From Aphanomyces cochlioides (taxonomy: Eukaryota; Oomycota; Saprolegniomycetes; Saprolegniales; Verrucalvaceae): DNA of 64,000 nucleotides. Shown piece after piece: positions 21,591-33,013 of this stretch. The DNA lies in NCBI GenBank assembly GCA_019828595.1, contig JAHQRK010000048.1, positions 109,536-173,535 on the forward strand, in the 5' to 3' direction. The first letter of the stretch is position 1, and every line of letters starts with the position of its first letter. The notes under the pieces were generated by a model that was given only the letters and a program-made list of their open reading frames with translations, was not told where the DNA came from and searched no databases. A program made the translations under genes and the position numbers.

Positions 21591-22604
21591 AGAGCTAGCA
21601 CCATAGCCACTATTTTTGAAAAAGCAATGGAGGGCCGCAGAGAGCAAACTGGTCCACCGGGATCGACGTCATGCTCGCCTGCACGCGGTGCGACTCCTGC
21701 CCATGGTGTATTTGTCGATGATCGTGTCCAGAACCTGTGCTAGTTGAGATGATAATTTGGCAGTTAGATAGCGTTTTGGATCGATGTCATAAGCCATGCC
21801 AAAATCCGAAATTTCACGCGAAAGCACAATACTCTCTGATTTTATATATTGTCAAAGTAGAATATTTTGGTGGTCGTACTGTCTCTTTCCCTTATCTTGA
21901 TTTTTGTATGACACTTATAATTTACGGATGTTGAAGTTCAAGATTACTAGTACACCACAATACTTTAAAAATGTATATAAAGTTTCAATATTGTGTCTCC
22001 AGAAAAAAACTGGAATCTTGCAAAGAAAATATCGACGCAGCCATTTTGACGCAAAAATGACGCAATACAAACTTCAAATGTAATGAAATTGAATGCTTCG
22101 AACAAGTTTTTCAAACATTTAAAACGTTTGAAATTACACTATTTAACGTTCATGATCGAGAAAATGCTTGCGTAAACCTTAAATAGTGTATGCATAAATT
22201 AATTGAAATACAGCTGTATTTTCGAAACATATCAAAACTGCAGTTTTGGGGCAACTTTTAATTTACGCTCTACGGTACTATTAATAGCAAGCGTTCTCTG
22301 TTTCTTTCGGTGGGAACCCATGCTGATGGCAAGGACATGATGCAAACGACTATCATGGCTCAACCTGGACTAGCAATCAAAAGCCTTGAAGATCATCAGC
22401 TGAGACACCAAGTTTGAGGCCAAATAAACTCATTTCCCTTGGCATGGTTGGGCGCAGAGCCGTCTAATACATGTGTGGATATCACGAACTTTGATTATAA
22501 TTTCGTAGATGAAAGGCACAGGTCGACGACGTGGTCGTGTCCTGCGTGTGTGCGACTTGATGCCTTTCGTTGTCATTCGCACAGCTTTAAAGTCTTTGCA
22601 CACG
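21591..22604. other. non-coding spacer
   Basis: Mixed to AT-rich sequence with no ORF of note and no homology I can see elsewhere in the window. Confidence 0.4.
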
Positions 22605-22771
22605 ATGATGCTGGAAACAAAATTCGGAGCCCCTACCACGATCCAACTTGTTCCTGTTACCGCACTTGTGTATTGATACGATAGCTAAAACTTCAGAGTG
22701 GTTAAACCGACAAGCCATTATAGAGCACAGGCATAGGGGACTTTGAATCCCAAGACAGCACATCATGATGC
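22605..22771. repeat. block repeat, copy 2
   Basis: Diverged copy of 16,671-16,835, cut at its end (CATCATGATGC) by the Ty1/copia element. The block resumes at 27,688 with GAGGCTCTTCT. Confidence 0.8.
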
Positions 22772-23020
22772 TGTTGGAACGCGAGTTCCTTCAGGCGCAA
22801 AGATGAGTCGGTGGCTGTGAGGCCACGAGTGCTTTTTGAAGAGTATATTGATGGTTAGCTCAGAGCCTACCTACATGAATGGTGCGCATAGCATCCTGTG
22901 CACGACTTCTCTAAATCTATAGCTGTTCTCTCTAATCTAATATGCAAAGCTCACATGTTTCCTATGACCATGATGCATGAACACTTGTGATCCTCCGAGA
23001 AGGACCAACACCTCTCAACA
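22772..23020 (-). repeat. copia 3' LTR
   Basis: 249 bp, TG..CA ended, same sequence as 27439-27687. Confidence 0.93.
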
Positions 23021-24691
23021 CTCCCCTGTGTTGGTTCTGGAGGTGGATCGCAAACTTGGCGCCGCTTGAGACTTGAGTTGGTATGAGTCGTCTTCTGATT
23101 GGCTGATTTCGTCCAACTGCCTCATCTCATTTTTGTTTTCCGGATGCATTGCCACAGTTTTGAATTTGTCGATGGCAGCCCGAGTTGAGACTTTGGTCAG
23201 CACGTCAGCGAGTTGATCCGCGGTGCCGACATGGCGCAGGTCGAGTACGTTTGCTTGGATGAGCTGGTGGATGAAATGGTACCGCACATCGATATGCTTG
23301 CTGCGCGATGCAACGCCAACGTTTTCCGCCGTGGAAATTGCCGCCTTGTTGTCGCATAAGGTAAGAGTTGCTTGTTCTTGTTTCATGTTCATGTCTTCGA
23401 GTAGGCCGCGAAGCCACACCAGTTCCTTCGCCAGCTCAGCCAGCGCCACGTATTCGGCCTCGCATGTCGACATTGCAACGACTCGCTGGCGCGCTGACTT
23501 CCAAGACACGATGCCGCCACCGACAAAGCAAACGAAGCCCGTTGTCGACCGCCGATCAGGTCTTGTCGCCCAGCTTGAGTCGAAGTACCCGATGAGGTTG
23601 GCGTCAAGCGAGGAGAAGAATAGTCCGGCGCTGATGGTTTGCTTGACGTATCGAAGGACTCGCTTGGCGCCGATGGCGTGGGGTGCGCGCGGATCATGAA
23701 GGTGGCGCGACAAGCGTTGAACGGCGTGCGATATGTCAGGCCGTGTGCATGTCATGAGGTACATCAGCGACCCAACCATCGAGCGGTAAGTTTCTTGATC
23801 GGTCGGTGGCTGACAGTTGTCATGCCATAGGTCTTCACGGTCGTCAACCTCTGGGGTGGTGTACCCATGGCATTCACTCATGCCGAAGCGGGCAAGTATC
23901 TTGCGGGCGTATGCCTCTTGCGTTAAGGTAATCTTGCCTTTGGTCTTGTCATAACTGATCTTAATGCCTAGGAAGTATGACATCTCCCCTTGGCGCTTGA
24001 GCTTCATTTTTCTTTCGAGCTCGTCGAGGATCGAGTTGGTCTTTGCTGTCGTCCGAGCGAACACCAAGAAGTCGTCAACGTAAGTCGCAACCATTTCCAA
24101 TTCTTCACCATGTTGTCTTAGATAAAGACACGGATCGTAGTCGCTTGGACGAAAGCCAAGGCCAACCAAGATCTTACGGCAGTGTTCAAACCAAGCGAGA
24201 GCCGCTTGCTTTAAGCCGTACAGCGCTTTGATCAGCAGCATCTTGCGGTTAGTGCCATCGCTGTGTCCAGGCGGCTGGTCGACATAGATGAGCACGTCTT
24301 TGTCGATGGGTGCCTGGACAAAGGCCGTGTCTGCATCAGCTTGGAAAACCGCTAGCTTCTTGGCCGCTGTCAGCGCCGTGCAAGTGCGAAGGGTTGTCAT
24401 CTTGACGACGGGGGAGAATGTATCGAGGTAATCCACTCCTTGAATTTGACTGAACCCTTTGCAAACTAGCCGCGCTTTGTATCGGACGACATCGCCAGCC
24501 GCATTCGTCTTCTTTGCGTACGTCCACCGGCTGCCAATTGACTTGCGTCCCGGTGGGAGGTCAACCAGCTTCCATGTGCCGGCTTCGCGCAGTTGCTTGA
24601 GTTCGGTTTGCTCAGCCTTCGCCCACTCGTCGTGGTCCTTCATGGTCATTGCTTCGCTATGGCTCTGTGGGACGTCGACTGGTGGCGTCAT
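23015..24691 (-). pseudogene. copia reverse transcriptase / RNase H region
   Basis: 558 codons. RT begins with EWAKAEQTELKQLREAGTWK and contains GSRWTYAKK, VDYLDTFSPVVK, ALYGLKQAALAWFEH and the catalytic YVDDFLVFA. RNase H contains GYFDSSWATRPDRRSTTGFV, MSTCEAEYVAL and SRSKHIDVRYHFI. The frame is shifted by one base relative to the integrase frame, with a 35-bp overlap (24,657-24,691), so the polyprotein cannot be made from the sequence as given. The stop lies just inside the 3' LTR. Confidence 0.88.
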
Positions 24692-26711
24692 GGCTGAGCA
24701 AGCGAACCTCGACGCCGTCGATTGTCATTGAAGTTGTCACGTGGGAGTCGTCCACTACCCAGTTGGCGTCGGCGTTGGCATCGAGCGACTCGCTGCCAGC
24801 TCCAGGTGACTCTTGCGTGGGGTTGTCGGTGCGTCGTCCATTGCCCGCATCGACGTCTCGATTGGGTGGACGCAACTTGTCTCGTGGGCGGAGGACCATC
24901 CCAGTTGGCATTACGCTTCGTTCATCATTGGTACGTGACCCAATATCACTTCTCTTGAAGCGATCGAGTAGGCGAAGCGTAGGTTTTGTCTGCTCGTCGA
25001 CAACCGAGCTCCTCGTGAAGAGCCGCTTCGCCGTGGGTGGTGCCGATCGAATGGGTTCAATGGCTTTGGTTGTTCCTTGGTGGTGTGGTGGCTTGTCAGT
25101 GGGTTTGTCGTTGGTCGGTGCGAGTCGGCTGGTCGATTGGGTGCGTGTCTCCTCTTCATCATCGTCACTATCGTCGGTTGTGACTAGGTAGTCGTCCAAC
25201 TTCGCGCGCTCGCCAAGGAATTCTTCTTCACAGAAGGTAACATGCACGCCGGTGACCATCTTATTTGACTCTAAGTCGTAGAGCTTCCAAGCTCGTTGGT
25301 GCTCGGCAAAGCCCATGAAGACACACTTGGATGCCTTTGGTGCCAGCTTGTCGCGACGTGTCGGATCCTTGACCATGTTGTAGGCTACGCAACCGAAGAC
25401 ACGAAGTTTGTCCAGCTTGGCGCGGTGACCAGTGAGTGCGTGGATTGGTGTGGTGGTGGCAGCGGGGCCGTGAAGAACGCGATTTTGGATGAAGGCGGCA
25501 GTATTGACGGCCTCAGCCCACCATCGCCTAGCCAATCCAGCATGGGCAAGCATGGCCATGGCCATTTCCATCAGTGAACGGTGAGCGCGTTCTGCGATCC
25601 CATTTTGCCACTGATTATCTGGTGTAGATGACTCGTGGTGGATGCCATGTTTCTTGAGAGTCTCAACGAACTCGACAGACGAATACTCCGAGCCGCCGTC
25701 CGATCGAAACACTTTGACTTTGTTGCCGGTTTGTGTTTGCGACCAAGCCATGATCGCTTTCCAGTTTTCAAGCGGCGTGGTAGCGTCAGTTGAGTGTACA
25801 AATCTGACGATCTTGTAGCGCGTGGCCGCATCGATGTACACGGTATAGTACTTGCAACCACCGACTGACGCCGTTCTCATAGGGCCTTTTGTGTCGGATA
25901 CCCAACACTCCCCTGGCCGGAACGTCCGCGTGTGTGTCTTGGGGTTGGGCACCTTAGCCATCTTGGACTGAATGCAGCACTCGCATTTGGCTGTTGGCAT
26001 TGCAAGGTCGCTTGGAGTACCCAACCCCAAGGCACCGCACCGATTGATGGCAGCGATGGGTAAGTGGCCAGCTCTTTGGTGCCACAACACTGACTTTTCC
26101 ATAGGACAGGTGGCGGCCTTGATGGCAGCGTTGGCATGGTCGTCGTTTTGCGCCAGCTCAAGGGTGAAGACTTTGTCTGTTTGGTTCAAAGTCGCCCTTG
26201 CCAACGGCACGCCGTCGTGGTCGATTGTGCATTCTCCCTCGCCGAAGGTGAGTCGACATTTTGGATTTTTGCGCATCACAGTTGCAACTGATAGCAGTGT
26301 ATGCGGCATGTCATCGACCAGCAGTACGTCTTTCAATAACAGGACGGTACCAAGACTTGTTCGTAGGCGCATCGTGCCCATCTTTCTTGCGCGTGTCTTG
26401 GCGCCGGTTGCGACGACGACCATTCGGTTGCAGTCGATCAAGTCTGTCAAGAGCGACGCGTCGCCTGTCATGTGAGAAGACGCACCGCTGTCAACAATGA
26501 TTGGTCTTCTTGCCGCTTGCGACTGCAGATCAGACTCGTTGGCGTCTTCTTCGGTCGCAGTGAAGGTCCACACGCCTTCATCGAGTATGTTGTTGCTTGC
26601 CTCGCCACTCTTATCATTCTCGTAGGGCTTAATCTTTCGCGGTCTACCCGCTGCTTTTTGGCGGCAGTCGGCTTGCCAGTGCCCACGTTTGCCGCACCAA
26701 ATGGCAATCAC
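24657..26711 (-). pseudogene. copia zinc knuckle, protease and integrase region
   Basis: 684 codons. It opens with the end of a CCHC knuckle (CGKRGHWQADC). The aspartic protease motif IVDSGASSHMTG lies near residue 72, followed by the GAG-pre-integrase segment (VLWHQRAGHLPIAAINRCG). The integrase core has Asp in VSDTKGPM, Asp in VFRSDGGSEYSS and Glu in NGIAERAHRSLME. A GKCVFMGF-like C-terminal signature is seen (KCVFMGFAEHQRAWKLYD). No start ATG is apparent; the segment is entered from gag across a frameshift near 26,700, and it ends at a stop overlapping the RT frame. Confidence 0.85.
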
Positions 26712-26918
26712 CTTTCTTGTTCTTCTTGTCGCGTTGGTTGTTCTGGCGGGCGCTCAATGCTCGTTCGTCGGAATTTCCTCCACGTGGTGGTCGCAACGCG
26801 CCGTCCCTCAGGGCCGCCTTATACTCAGTTTCCAATAGCGCGCAAACTCGAGCAAAGTCGCTGCTTAAGGTAATCGATGATGCAACTTGATGTGTAACAT
26901 GTCGTAGTTCCCATGGCA

Positions 26919-27434
26919 TCATTTGGAGCAGCTGTCGATGCTCGTCGTGTTTGTCATTTCGCTGTCGGCTTCATGTAACCGCCGAAGGACGATCTCATAT
27001 CGCTCAAGAAATTGAGGTAACGTCTCTTGCTTCTGATTCCACTTCATACTGTAGAAGTCTTCCATGACGTCAAGACGGTCCAATCGCGTCTTGGGCTCGT
27101 GGTGGTCAGCGAGCGCTTTGTATGCAGCCGCCGCCGTAGTCGAGTTCTCAATGTATTGGAACTGCGACGGCGCGATGCATTGGATCAATAGCCCCAGTGC
27201 CAGCCCATCGTTGGTGGCGTCGGCTATGTCATCCTCATCGTCGAGGGTTGTTCCTTCCCGTCCCGGTGTACGGAAGTGTGATGGCTTTGTAGGTCGCTTT
27301 GACGTAGCCGACTCTACCAGATGCCATAGTCCCTTTGCGAGCAAACGACCTCTCAGGTACGTTCTCCATTGGTTCCAGTTGCCTTCTTCCAGAAGCATCA
27401 TAGGGGTCTTCAGACTCATTGCGGTTGGGCTCAT
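26919..27434 (-). CDS. copia gag (N-terminal part)
   Basis: 172 codons from the ATG at 27434, which lies inside the primer-binding site (MSPTAMSLKTPMMLLEEGNW). The WNQWRTYLRGRLLAKGLWHL stretch is the capsid-like UBN2/gag domain of copia elements. The frame ends at 26919, but gag-like sequence continues in another frame (26,644-26,922, containing LLETEYKAALRDGALR) up to the zinc knuckle, so gag is broken by a frameshift near 26,920. Confidence 0.75.
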   Translation of the reverse strand: MSPTAMSLKTPMMLLEEGNWNQWRTYLRGRLLAKGLWHLVESATSKRPTKPSHFRTPGREGTTLDDEDDIADATNDGLALGLLIQCIAPSQFQYIENSTTAAAAYKALADHHEPKTRLDRLDVMEDFYSMKWNQKQETLPQFLERYEIVLRRLHEADSEMTNTTSIDSCSK

Positions 27435-27438
27435 AACC
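27423..27438 (-). other. primer-binding site, half-tRNA-Met type
   Basis: On the coding strand the 16 bases right after the LTR read GGTTATGAGCCCAACC. This contains the complement of a tRNA-Met anticodon arm (..CTCATAACC..), as in Drosophila copia, which is primed by an internal half of tRNA-Met. The assignment of the primer is inference from that resemblance. Confidence 0.65.
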
Positions 27439-27687
27439 TGTTGGAACGCGAGTTCCTTCAGGCGCAAAGATGAGTCGGTGGCTGTGAGGCCACGAGTGCT
27501 TTTTGAAGAGTATATTGATGGTTAGCTCAGAGCCTACCTACATGAATGGTGCGCATAGCATCCTGTGCACGACTTCTCTAAATCTATAGCTGTTCTCTCT
27601 AATCTAATATGCAAAGCTCACATGTTTCCTATGACCATGATGCATGAACACTTGTGATCCTCCGAGAAGGACCAACACCTCTCAACA
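27439..27687 (-). repeat. copia 5' LTR
   Basis: 249 bp, the upstream LTR on the coding strand, identical to 22772-23020. Confidence 0.93.
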
Positions 27688-27749
27688 GAGGCTCTTCTCC
27701 GTAGTCAAATTCAGTCGGAAACTCCATTGCATTCACAGCTCGTTGCATG

Positions 27750-28250
27750 TCATGGAACAAATTGTGCGCTTGGCAGATTCCCAAGGTCTTGGTAGTAATA
27801 CGCCAGCAAACTCTGCACATCTGCAATCGCATTCCGTGGAGGAACTTGTTCGCGAGACGAGTCATTCGATTGGAGCTCATTCGAGGCATGTCTGGCACAA
27901 AATCCTCGCCGTCTTGCAAACTTGGTGCAGTCTGGAAACGCACAACGTCGACCGCCGCCATGGCGAAAGCATTTCCCACCCAAATGGGCATGTGACGAAC
28001 ATCCTTCGACCGAGCAGTAGCGGAGTGCTTCCGGTGGGCTATGTTTCGTACAAAACTTTCCCACGCGGCAGTTCACCTCGCACCCGTCAACTTGGCATTT
28101 GAGCTTGCCACCGTGTTTCACACAGAGTTGTCTCGCGTAGACTTGGTTGTGGCAGTCTTGGACCTTGCATCGATTTCTCTGCATGTGAAATTTGCATTTC
28201 CACGACCCCGGCGCGACTTTGAACTTGCATCCATTGAAGAAGCACTGCAT
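27750..28250 (-). CDS. Cys/His-repeat ('WRKY19-like') protein, copy 3
   Basis: 166 residues, identical to copy 1 at 17,008-17,508. The DNA identity extends from about 27,740 to 28,402. Beyond the 3' end of the gene (27,688-27,740) the sequence differs by substitutions and indels from the first block, so the coding part has been homogenised or kept while its flanks have drifted. The copia element sits immediately beyond the gene's 3' end. Confidence 0.8.
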   Translation of the reverse strand: MQCFFNGCKFKVAPGSWKCKFHMQRNRCKVQDCHNQVYARQLCVKHGGKLKCQVDGCEVNCRVGKFCTKHSPPEALRYCSVEGCSSHAHLGGKCFRHGGGRRCAFPDCTKFARRRGFCARHASNELQSNDSSREQVPPRNAIADVQSLLAYYYQDLGNLPSAQFVP

Positions 28251-29600
28251 GCCAGTCAGTACAGCGCAATTTGCAAACTGACGTCATCACATCCAGCAAC
28301 GAACCAAACTGGCGGCACGTGCGACAGCAAGAGAGCAATCAAGTTGTTTCCTGGAGGCAGCGTTTCTCACAACAATGAACAACGTGATTGTTCCAGAAGT
28401 TGATCCGATCTTTGCATTGCCCTTGGCAGCTGGGGGGGGGGGGCATGTCGTCGCAACTGTGCGAGCTGTTCCTCATCAAGCAGCTTCTCTCAAGGGGCAG
28501 GGGCTCCCGCCACTGTCATTGGCATCGTGGTCGTCGTTGAGCGTTCCGACCACGTGGGTAACAATTGTCAACTGGTGAAATGTTTCAGTAATATGAAGCA
28601 CATGGTCAACATGACAGTGGTCTGTTGACAACTTGGAGCCTGTCTGCTTGGAAAATACTCATCGTTCAACGTTCCTCTCTCAATCGGACGAAGGAGAATC
28701 AAGCAGCGTGGATGCAATCGCTGTCAATCCTAATGCCGAGAAATCGCGCAGAAACAACAACGAGAAGGACTTGAACTCCATAGTTGCAAAGTTTGCCAGT
28801 CACGACGCTCCACCACACCCACGAATAATAGCCACAACGAGCGAATGATGCAGCTGGAGGGTGTATTTTCACGATCTGCAACTCGACCCTTGCAGCAAAA
28901 CCTACTGGATTACTCGCCGTCAACTAGAAGGCGATGCCACGCTCTCGTGCCTTTGCAGTGTTTATTTCGAGGTTGGCCAGTATTTGGGTGCATGCTACAA
29001 CGATCAACAACTCACAACCGTTGCACCAGATGACACTAGGCGGACGAGAACTGTCCAAAAGCTAGTCTGTAGACATGGCCAACTAGTTTTTTAACGATCT
29101 TCTTGCAACGATTGTCTGTCAACTATAGAGGCAGAGTGGCTCGCTGGTGGTATTTCGATGAGACGACTTGTGTTGGTAGTGGGGAGGATTTCTACCAGCA
29201 GAGACAGCGTGAAACTTTCAACGATCAACGAGTTTCAAGTCGACGACGCTCTCCGTAGCAAGATTGCCACGTGAAACTTGTCCCGTCTTCCAAGTTGCAT
29301 GCCATGCTGTCTCCATTTGATCGTCTCACTCGTTGATAGCTCGAGAGGTCTATCCATCGCATAATATTGTTTCCACATGACAAAGCAGCTAAGAATGTTT
29401 AGAAGCACCTCACAAAAAGAAAGAAATTTTCGTCACGAGAAAGTGTTTTTTCAAAACCATTATGAAGTGGAGTATTTCTTCAATTTGAGCGATATTGTTG
29501 TTCTACAAAAGCACCTTTTTACCTTCAAGTTCATTAATCGTAATTCGTCGAGTGAAATACAAATTTTAAGTATGAGAAATGTGAATCGCTGAGAGAACTC
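28251..29600. other. 5' flank of copy 3, with a G run
   Basis: To about 29,100 this is a diverged duplicate of 17,509-18,480. It contains an uninterrupted run of about ten G at 28,433-28,443 that is absent from the other flank. No gene recognised. Confidence 0.5.
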
Positions 29601-29619
29601 TCAGTATTTTCGTGCATCG

Positions 29620-31455
29620 GCCATTCTCCGGAATTTGTGGGCGATTTTATCGAGTTTTAGAGCATTTGTGAGACAAATTGTCCCAAATTTTCAAGAAAAT
29701 CACTTGTCAGACATTTTCATGACCACATATAATTTTTACGGATTTTGTGGGACAGAGTCCCACACTATAAATTTATAGGGTTTTGACGATCGACGTCTCT
29801 TCTTTTGTGAAATTGCCAAAATGTCAGCCTCGACCTAGAGGAACAAAAGCAAACTTCGAGAGCTAGGAGCTAAGACTAATGCTTATACAATATATTTGAG
29901 TAAGCTTTAAGTCCATAATTTAAGATAGCCAAGATTTGATCTGGGCAACACCATTCATGAATGAACCACCGCAGAGACACTGGTGTCACATTATTGTTTA
30001 TCATGTTAAGAGTCAATTTAACATAGTAAGCTCATCTTAGGGGCGTGCGCTACATTTAAATATTGACTCTTCTCTGAAAGATAAATTGAACAGGAGTCGC
30101 CAAGTCCTTAGCTATTAGAAATGGCATCATCTGTCTGTGCGATTGTCTCGACAGTGTCTGTGTCTGCTGCTAACACGCTTTGCAAAAATACAGAAATTCT
30201 CTGTTCACTCAGGCTCCATGAACCATTCAGTGCAAGTTACGATAATTTGCAGCTCAAACACGCTCGCTAAGGCGTTCAGACGTCTTTACTAGGCAAGTAG
30301 AATATGAAAGCACAGCCTATCCTTCCTTAATGATAACGCTGTTATAAAGTTGCTAGAAGCTCTTTGATCTCATTTTACTATCTATGGCAGTGTAGTTCGT
30401 AGGTCGCCTCGAAGTGAGGCACTTTGAAGAGGGCTAGTACACATCATCACTCAAGAGTCAAAGCAACTTAAGTGTTTTACTTAGCAGTTTTATCCCTTCA
30501 ATACATGCGTTTTATTGTTCCCACGATTGTCCCACATTCTCCGGAATTTGTGGGCTATTTTATCGAGTTTTAGAGCATTTGTGGGACAAATTGTCCCAAA
30601 TTTTCAAGAAAATCAAAAATTTTCCTTCAAGTCTTTTTCATACATTTCCAAGAGCTCACATCATTTCTGCGAAATTTGTGGGACTGAATCCCACAATATC
30701 AATTTATAGGGTTTTAACATTCGACGTCTTTTCCTAGAGAAAGTGTCCAAAAGATAGCTCTGCCTTAGAGAAACACTGTTCTTGTGAAGCGAACCACTCG
30801 AGCTAGGAGTCTCGACTTATGTTTATACAGTTGGAGTAAGCTGTAAGTCTTTCGATTTAAAACAAATCACATTTGAAGCTGAAAACGCCCAGCTTTGATC
30901 TGGGCAACGCCATTGATGAATCAAAAACCACAGAGACACTCTTATGCTACATTATTCTTTGCCGTTTTAGTGTCTATTTAACACACTAAACTATTGCTTA
31001 TCTTAGATGCGTGTGCGACATCCAGATCTTGACTCTCCTCCAAACGATCAATCTAATAGAAGTCGCCGAGTCCTAAGCTACATAGTCGAGATGAAATCAT
31101 CTACTCGTGCTTTTGTGTGTTTCTGTGTCTGCTTGCTAAGACATTTTGTCAAAATTCTCTGTTCACTCAGGCCCTATAAACTATTCAGTGCAAGTTGCGA
31201 TAATTCACAAAGCAAATACGCTCGCTAGGGTTTTGAGGTGCCTTTAGTTACCATGCAAAACACGACAGCACAGCCGTTGTTAGAAGCTCCTTGATCTCAT
31301 TTATTATCTATGACAGTCACACGTAGTTTGTCTCGAAAGAAGGCACTTTGAAGAGGACTTTACGCATCGCGAGTTCAAAGTCAATGCAACTTCACTGATT
31401 TACTTGTAAGTTATATATCATTGTCATATGCGTTTTATTGCTCCCACAATTGTCC
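29620..31455. repeat. two-unit diverged tandem repeat of about 0.92 kb
   Basis: Unit A (about 29,620-30,530) and unit B (about 30,531-31,455) share, in the same order, ATTCTCCGGAATTTGTGGGC, ATAGGGTTTT, a GATCTGGGCAAC block and GAAGAGG near the end. The start of a third unit (TTTTATTGCTCCCACAATTG) is seen at 31,430. Short GTGGGAC/GTCCCAC motifs recur in both orientations. No coding potential. Possibly remnants of an LTR or satellite-like repeat. Confidence 0.7.
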
Positions 31456-33013
31456 CACAATTTCCTTCTAAGAGTCAATTTCCGTCTAAGAGTCATTAAT
31501 TTGATCCGAAATATATGATATTTTGTATTGCCTCATCATTCTTGCAAATGTCATGTGTGAGACATTAAACTTTAACTACGCATTATGTATGATCTGGGCA
31601 AAGCAAACGTTCATCTCTGTTGTTGTCATCACTTGAAAGTCTAGCTACATAATGATATTAAACGCCATGCGTATTGCATGAGCGCTACGAACTCTTTTGC
31701 TATTTGCAGCCGGAGGTGGCTTGGCGACAACTGAAATCACTAAGTCGATTACATTTGTCCAATCAAACGTATTCAATAAAATAATTGGTCAATATTTACA
31801 AGCCCAGATTCCTCTCAGCAAATTCCGATAACAAGTCAGTTTCAAGTACAGAGTTAGCTTGAAAATTTCTAATTTCGGCGTAAAAATGATAAGAGGTATC
31901 TCACCCTCGGACGACGACCAGATTATGATGTGACGTTGTCATGTCGGTTTCTGAGGAATAGCGCACTTTCAGTGGCACAAGATCCTTTCTTTCTCGCGCA
32001 TTACTGTTATTGAAGTAAAGAGAGCTCGGTTGGAAGTGAAATAACCACTCCAGGACGATTATTGAGTGCTTTTCAGTACCTACGCCATCAATGATGAACT
32101 TGTAAAGAAAAGTAAAGGTATTATTGTGGATTCGCTAGAAATTTCCCAATTTGGATTCGTTTTTTGTATCAATCTCCAATCGCGCCAATACATTGGATGA
32201 ATGAAAATTAGAACAGTACTTTCTCTCATGGGAACTGTACTTTCTTTAAAATTTTATTCAGCCAATCAAAATCGCCCTAAATATTTATTAGCCAATGGCG
32301 TCGATTGGTGAATCGATCCGCCGGCGTGATTCGATTGAACGGGGTCTGGAAATTCGTATCAAATCAACAATATTTTTCACGGGCTATTTTTTGTGCAATT
32401 TATAAAGTTTGAATACACCCTGCACTTGAACTTTCGATACACTGAACTTGAAGGTAAAAAGGTGCGTCAAAAACACCCAATGCTAATATTTGATTGGTCA
32501 AAATTACTGAATGTGTCAATTTAGACTAATACACTGTAGTGCTAATCATGGCACTGCAGTTCACACGAATATAAACCCACAATTGCAATACAATAAACAG
32601 TCTTCGTCTTAAACGCCCTCGCGGGGGGCTGCCAAGGCCACCAACTACACTATTACACCCGTTACAACGGTAGTTCGTCTGTGGACCGGTCCTATCCTCG
32701 GTGATGATGGAGCAAAGGGCCATCGGTATTCTCGTTGGCGGATTATCTTTTGCATGGGTAGACTAGGCTTTAAGAAATGTATTAAGAACGATTGAAAAAT
32801 TACTTTATTAGCACGGGTGAAGTTTTTAAATGAAGACCTTCCAAAGTGATATTTTCGTTTGTGCTTTATGGAGTGACTGTTTTTTACGAAATTGTGATAT
32901 TTTTTAATAACCTTTCTTTTTGTGAGGTATGGTAGACCCATGCGCCTTGGGTGTGTCGATGTAGCATGCTCTGCAGGCATTTCCACTCCATAGTGGCGGA
33001 GAAGATCAATCGA
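31456..33013. other. non-coding spacer, possible solo LTR fragment
   Basis: AT-rich, no ORF. At 32,565-32,640 a TATA-like ATATAAA and an AATAAA lie close together, followed by GC-rich sequence, as in an LTR, but I could not define ends or a second copy. Confidence 0.25.

Larger units (their letters stand above)
22772..27687 (-). mobile_element. Ty1/copia LTR retrotransposon with identical LTRs
   Basis: LTRs of 249 bp at 22772-23020 and 27439-27687 are, as read, identical. The flanks GATGC (left) and GAGGC (right) are a 5-bp target duplication with one mismatch. On the coding strand the right LTR is the 5' LTR. It is followed directly by a primer-binding site, and the left LTR is preceded by a purine tract (CAGGGGAG, reverse complement of 23,021-23,028). 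The order gag, protease, integrase, reverse transcriptase, RNase H is that of copia elements. The coding region has several frame breaks. Confidence 0.93.

Noticed and set aside
24657..24691. Programmed frameshift between copia integrase and RT frames
   Set aside because: No slippery heptamer was recognised in the 35-bp overlap, and copia elements normally have no frameshift at this place. A mutation or sequence error is simpler.
32526..32640. Solo LTR or promoter with TATA-like and AATAAA signals
   Set aside because: No second copy, no TG..CA ends and no target duplication could be fixed; kept only as a note in the spacer entry.
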